The translations under genes and the position numbers were made by a program. From Rhexocercosporidium sp. MPI-PUGE-AT-0058 (taxonomy: Eukaryota; Ascomycota; Leotiomycetes; Helotiales), in NCBI GenBank assembly GCA_020746875.1, contig JAGTJL010000005.1, positions 186,001-250,000 of the forward strand: a stretch of 64,000 bases of DNA. Direction: 5' to 3'. The stretch's first letter is position 1. Each line of letters starts with the position of its first letter. Below are positions 59,193 to 64,000 of the stretch, piece after piece. Under the pieces are notes generated by a model, which was not told where the DNA came from, made no database searches, and worked only from the letters and a program-made list of their open reading frames with translations.

Positions 59193-61358
59193 TCAACCTT
59201 GCAAAACTACACCTCTAGTAATCCTCAACACAGTACGAACATGTTCGATCTTAACACCGCCTCCCTTACCACTAGCCAACAACTGCGCCGTCTTAACCGC
59301 GCTCTTGATCTGTCGTCCATTCAAATCCAGCTCCGCGAGCTGATCGAGATCCACTTCAGTAAAAGTCGATTTCTCTGGAAGCCGGGCGAAGAAGTTTGCC
59401 CAGATCTGGCGACGCGAAGAAGCCGGGAGTGGTGGGTAGTGGAGGCGGACGTCGATGCGCGAGTCGAATGCTAAATCCATTGTCTCGACGCGGTTGGTTG
59501 TAAGTATCATGACGCCGTGGAAGTATTCCAAGTGGCGCAGGAAGACTATTTTGGTTAGCAGAGTGCTGAATGACAAGTGTAGCTGTAGATGGAGAAGGGA
59601 CGGGACGTACTGGCAACTAATTCGTTTCTATCCAAATCATCTGTTGTTCGCTGCTCCATGAAGATATCGGCTTCGTCGATCAGGAGGATGGCGTTCCACA
59701 TGCTAGCCATCTCTAAGATATCCGAGAGACGCCTTTCCACATCATGGGATCGCGTGCCGAGTTCGCCAGCGCTCATTGTGTAAAGAGGGACTTTCATTGT
59801 CTCGGCGACGGTTTCGGCAGTGAGGGTTTTGCCTACTCCTGGTGGGCCGTCGAGGAGGATCACCATCCCTCGGCCTGGATTTTAACAGTGAGCGATGCGT
59901 ACAAAATACCCATTTTAAGTGAGGAATAAACAAAGGTGGGCGAGAGCATAATTACCTTTGCCAATGACAAAGTCATCGAATGTGTTTGCTTTAGCATCAC
60001 AATGGCTTTTAGCAAGTGCAAGTAGCAAATCCTTCTCCTCAGCCGGCAACACCAAGTTCTCGAAAAGGCCCTCTGTCCACTGAACAGGTCTTAGATTCTC
60101 GATGTTGAGCAAGACCCAATCCTTGCGTTTAAAGGAATAGCCTCTGACGAATGGGACGCAGATCAGGTATTCGTTGTCAGTGAGTTCTTTCTGGTCGGTA
60201 TTCCGCGGGCGCTTCTGTTCACCTCGGACTCCTTCGCGGTAGACTCGTGGAGGAGATCGCATTCTTCTTGGAGGATGATGAGGGGGTGGTGGACCTGGTG
60301 GTGGCAGGGGCCCGCGATGCGGGCGATAGACTGGTTGATGGATAATTGGTGCTGGGACACCAAGGGGGCGGAGGAGAAGTCCATCATGGTTTTTGAACTG
60401 AAAGTAGCCAAAGGGATCGATCATTACTCTGCCATGGACCTAATTTTGGATTAGATATGAATCCAAATGTTGGGGGATTGAGACATACCTGTGTCTCAGT
60501 GATATTGTCGTTGTCCCTGTCGTGCGAAAATGCCCTGCCTGCGTATTCTTGGAACTCTCCAGTTCTGAACGCAGCGAATCGCTTGCCTTCTGCAACACGC
60601 TTCTTCTCGATAGCTTCCCTGTCAGAATGCATCAAAAATGGAAGGGCCGGCAACTCAGTCAAGGCCATTGTACCCTTGAACTCAGGTATCTTGATTTCAG
60701 TCGTGCCGAGTCCAGTCATTGATCCATCATAATCAATGTAGCTAGCTGTTAGCATGTATCCTCTGTTGCCTCCATTAAATGTGTCGTCAAACTTGGAAAC
60801 GGCGTCGAGCAAGAGGACCGAGTCTTGGCCATGTGTTTTGGTGAGGATGTAGTGACCTGGTTGGAAAATCGTCCAGAGGTATTGGTGTTCAATGACATTG
60901 TTCTTGAGAAGATCCGCAACAGCCTTCTGCGTTCCGCGGAACTCACCGTCAAGAAGATTGATGAGCAGCCCGAGATGCTGTGCGGTCTCACCTACAGAAG
61001 TAGCGTAAGCATCGACGAGGGCGGTCCAGCGATGGTAGAAACATGGGAAAGGGGCTTCCACGGTGAAGTTCTCGAGACCAGTTGCGATGCCCGGATAGCC
61101 TTTCAACGTGGTATCTAGAACCTTCCTGATCAAAGCACTCTGGACGACGATGGAGTGAAGCTTTAGATCACGACCATAGTCACCATGACCTTCCGACTTG
61201 CGAGCGAGGACGGCATAGCCACTTGTGTCTGTGGCTACGACTGTGGTGATCTTCTTTTGTGGTGCCGAGGCCCAAGTCATGCAGCAAATACAAGTGGCAG
61301 TTCCCTGGTAAAGGTCCTTGATCTCGCAAATGACACCAGGCTCTTGAGGTGGTGACAT
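59193..61358 (-). CDS. AAA ATPase with conserved fungal N-terminal domain
   Basis: Four exons (61358-60489, 60439-59956, 59874-59611, 59545-59193) give 656 residues from the ATG at 61358. The long N-terminal part (HSIVVQSALIRKVLD, YPGIATGLENFTVEAPF) matches the domain found in fungal AAA proteins with a DUF7025-like region. A proline-rich insert follows (GPLPPPGPPPPHHPP). Splicing then builds the ATPase core: Walker A GPPGVGKTLTAE, Walker B AILLIDEAD, sensor 1 ILTTNRV, and arginine finger region DSRIDVRLHYP. The small lid follows to the end. It should use ATP to remodel proteins or complexes; the substrate is unknown. An upstream open frame (61482-61359) looks like the true N-terminus but is out of frame by one base at a C run (see findings). 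Confidence 0.88.
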
Positions 61359-63292
61359 GGCTGTTGGGGGGTAATCGTAGAAGATTCAGCGGAATCCTTA
61401 GACACCTCTGTTTTGTCCTCAACAACTGCTTTTGCAGGAGTGTCTTTTGCAACTTGGGTCTCGGGGACGCTTGCTTTAGCCATTAAACTTGCAGAGCCGA
61501 AAGAGTAATAGCTGAGGATTGGATAGGCGAGTGTTTTCAGAAAATACAGATACTTGAGCAAAAAGAGAGAAAAGGGGGAAGGTAAGGGCATCCAAAGAGT
61601 TATAACCCCACCAAGCCAGCCTTACGAAGCGGGGAATTATACAGGGCGGACAGAAGCCTGATTGTCTCTTTTGCTGATAGGTTCGCGACCGACTATCTCC
61701 CTGGTCGTGCTGGGTTCTTTGGCCCTCAACATGAAATCGCAGGCTGTGGATTGGAGATGCTCTCGACGCTGCAGATGGTGGCTGCGGCATGCATATTTTC
61801 CAGCACTGGGATTTGGTACCGGCCAGGCAGCACCCACACCGAGTAGGTGACCGATATGCAGATATAAGCGGTAGATCAAGTTACAGCATATCGGGAAACG
61901 CAAGAGTTGAGAGTATAAGTCGGTCAAGAATTGTCCGTTCGCCTGGCCGCTTCGAAGATGTTCCGTTGTGGAAAGAGAGTCATTTACAGAATCGTGACCT
62001 CGATCAAAATTCGGGTAACTATAAAGTTCGCGTCTTTCGCCAACCTTTCCGCTGCAGTAGTAACAGTGATCTGTCTGTAGCGATCTACACTTGTACCCGC
62101 GTTCATTGTCAACACTCCAAGCGTGGAGGACTCAGTACACGTAAAATTTTGAGCATCTCGGTGGCTCACGTCGAAGTGTAGAAGCGATCATTGTAGGGAA
62201 GAGAGATACCTCACCGTAAACTTACCTTACGTTACCTGGTTTCTTCCCACCCTCGCGCTTCCCTTTATTATCACGGGCCTCTTCAACATCCACCCCCGAC
62301 AGACTATTCGAGCTCTCGAGGGAAGAAAGAGAGGTAAAAGCCGCCTCGCATTTCATTACATATCGAAGACTCAGGGCGAGACGCCAGAGCTCTCTAGAAT
62401 ACAAACAAAAAAACATCGCATCGCGTTGAAGAAACCAAAGAAAAGGAAGACGCGAACCCCTGAATATGTCCCGGGCCGATTACGAGTACGAAAGCACAAG
62501 CCTAAGAAACTCCCAGCAAGCGAGAGGCACTAAAACTCGGCTTCACTCGTTTGAACATAAACATATCCACTCTCCTCAGAACAACCTTACCGTGCAAATT
62601 TTCTCATCAAAAGCTGCATGCAATCGCTAATCGAGGAATTCGAGCTCCCAATCTGCACAATACAGACTCCTAGACTTTTAGCATACTTATTCCAGCACAC
62701 CAGCTTTAGGAAAGTCTGATCGCGCTGTTTGCGAGAAGCGAGCATGGCTCGACCCCACGCGAAACCGAGGAAAGGATGTGTCCAGACTAAGCAGAGAGAG
62801 GTGAGGGAATGGGTCGTCAGTCCTTTCAAAGTTTAAATTGTGCGATTAAAGTGCATTTTCAAGTGTCTTTATAGGAAGGGAATCGGTAATGAAATCCCCC
62901 GATTTGTCCTTTGATTGAGGCCAGAGGGGCAGCCAGCGAGTTACAGATCCCATCTACCTGACCGAAGGTTATATCCGGCATAGGTTCTCTAATACTCGGA
63001 ATTTGGCTACATTTTTCTTCTGCTTATGAATAGTATTATCTTGCATTTGGTCATGTTTTCACTCTCGTCCTCACGCTCCAGTCTTGACATAATCCTAAAG
63101 CAAGTGTCTCGTCGATAGTCTAGCGACTCTTCTAAAACGACACTGTTTCTAATAAAATGTCCTTAGTGCGACAAAGTGAAACAATCTTGCGAAATTGGAA
63201 CCTGCAGCCACCACAGAAACACCTACTCATTCTTACAATATGTTCCACTGGGTTGAGACACTCGATGTATTCAATCATCAGTCTCAGTTACC
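61359..63292. other. Intergenic, includes probable extended N-terminus of the AAA gene
   Basis: About 1.9 kb. The first part (61482-61359, minus) encodes MAKASVPETQ followed by a Lys/Glu/Ser run that probably belongs to the AAA ATPase. The rest holds only short open frames without domains (for example 62587-62829, minus). T/C-rich sequence at 62200-62400 may be promoter. Confidence 0.4.
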
Positions 63293-64000
63293 TCATTCCT
63301 CAGCAGCGTGTCTTCGATCCGCATCTCGCAGGAATGAATCAAGACCTGCCGAAGAAACATTGTTTGCCTTCAATTTTCTACAGAGTCTCTTCACCTGCGT
63401 GTATAAACCGGGTTTTAACTTCTGTACGTCAGTTTTACGAAGAACCTCGTCCATGAATTGTCGAGCCAGCTGATATAACGATGCGTCTTGAACCCACGAC
63501 TTCTCGTCTGCAAAGGGGTGCAGGATGCAGAAACAGAGTGGTTGGTCTATGTACGTGTCACTGCAGGTAGAGTTTCCCGTGAAATCTACTGGTGTCTCTC
63601 CCCTCAACGATCCCAGAGAGAGGAGGAAGAAAGCGCTTTCCAGTAGCTTAAAGGCGCTCGCCCGCATGCATCTTACGCTGCCTTGGGCGAGGTTGGCAAC
63701 TAGTCTGGGACCAAGTCTCAGATTCCACTTTTCCGTGTCCGCAAATGGGTCGATGCAATGTTTCAGGTATAGCAGACCCGAAGCGCGCAATGCGTTGTTG
63801 AACAGCCAAGTGTTGCGGAGGCCTTGCCTATGCTTTACTCTTAGGTCACTTTCCGGTCGCTCGGGGCCAGTGATTCCCTCTGCTTCTAATGTAAAGTTCA
63901 TCTCATCTAACCACTCCATGCTTTGAAGAGCATCGTTGTCGCCTGTGCTGCTGATTAGAGATGATCTAAAGCGAGGTTGAAGATAAGCTTACATGATTTC
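63293..64000 (-). CDS. Unidentified protein, probably cut by the right edge
   Basis: The frame is open from 63919 (ATG) down to 63293, 208 residues, and continues upstream without an ATG to about 63967. There a TTTAG acceptor lies before an in-frame stop, so an earlier exon probably lies beyond the window. Visible segments include LRNTWLFNNALRASGLLYLKH, LESAFFLLSLGSLRGE and a cysteine-containing CSDTYIDQPLCFC. No domain is recognised. The C-terminus is basic (LCRKLKANN, DADRRHAAEE). Confidence 0.5.

Noticed and set aside
1..64000. tRNA, rRNA and CRISPR features
   Set aside because: I saw no cloverleaf with matching A and B boxes, no rRNA-like sequence, and no spaced direct repeats; a tRNA scan could still find one that I missed.

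Overview
This window is nuclear DNA of a filamentous ascomycete (Pezizomycotina). Genes are split by many 45-75 nt introns with GTAAGT-like donors, CTRAC-type branch points and YAG acceptors. The gene families are fungal: Zn2Cys6 and fungal-specific transcription factors, an ENA-type Na+/K+ ATPase, an HD-type cyanamide hydratase, and an AAA ATPase with a proline-rich linker. One DNA transposon carries RIP-like C-to-T stop codons. A leotiomycete-like genome is my guess, but nothing in the window fixes genus or order. I rebuilt exon joins by hand; the lengths of each spliced model below sum to whole codons, except for the ankyrin gene, which has an unresolved frame change, and the gene cut at the right edge.

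Layout. 1-4.2 kb: a divergent pair of surface proteins (a one-pass mucin-like protein and a seven-pass membrane protein). 5.5-8.8 kb: an ankyrin-repeat gene and a ZZ zinc-finger gene. 9.3-12.4 kb: a short-chain dehydrogenase and a divergent fungal-specific transcription factor. 12.6-29.3 kb: the main block, a probable galactosaminogalactan (GAG) exopolysaccharide cluster. It holds a 12-exon, about 2,944-residue membrane glycosyltransferase like Gtb3, a divergent nine-exon secreted deacetylase like Agd3, and a UDP-glucose/GlcNAc 4-epimerase like Uge3. 29.8-43.1 kb: a charged conserved protein, an HD hydrolase, a Zn2Cys6 regulator, a small methyltransferase and an RBR E3 ligase, separated by 1-2 kb gaps. 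44.1-46.3 kb: a secreted PAN/apple-like protein with 24-residue tandem repeats and dibasic sites. 46.9-48.7 kb: a dead pogo/Fot1-type transposon. 50.0-53.5 kb: the ENA ATPase. 54.5-63.9 kb: a second fungal-specific transcription factor, the AAA ATPase and a gene cut by the right edge.

How the genes work together. The only clear pathway is the polysaccharide block: the epimerase supplies UDP-Gal/UDP-GalNAc, the membrane synthase polymerises and exports, and the secreted deacetylase makes the polymer cationic and adhesive. The two hydrolases that complete the Aspergillus cluster (Sph3 and Ega3) are not in the window. The synthase has a large N-terminal region with barrel-like features that deserves modelling. 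The synthase and deacetylase share a 1.4 kb divergent promoter region that contains a 140 bp MITE. The other genes look like ordinary housekeeping or regulatory neighbours.
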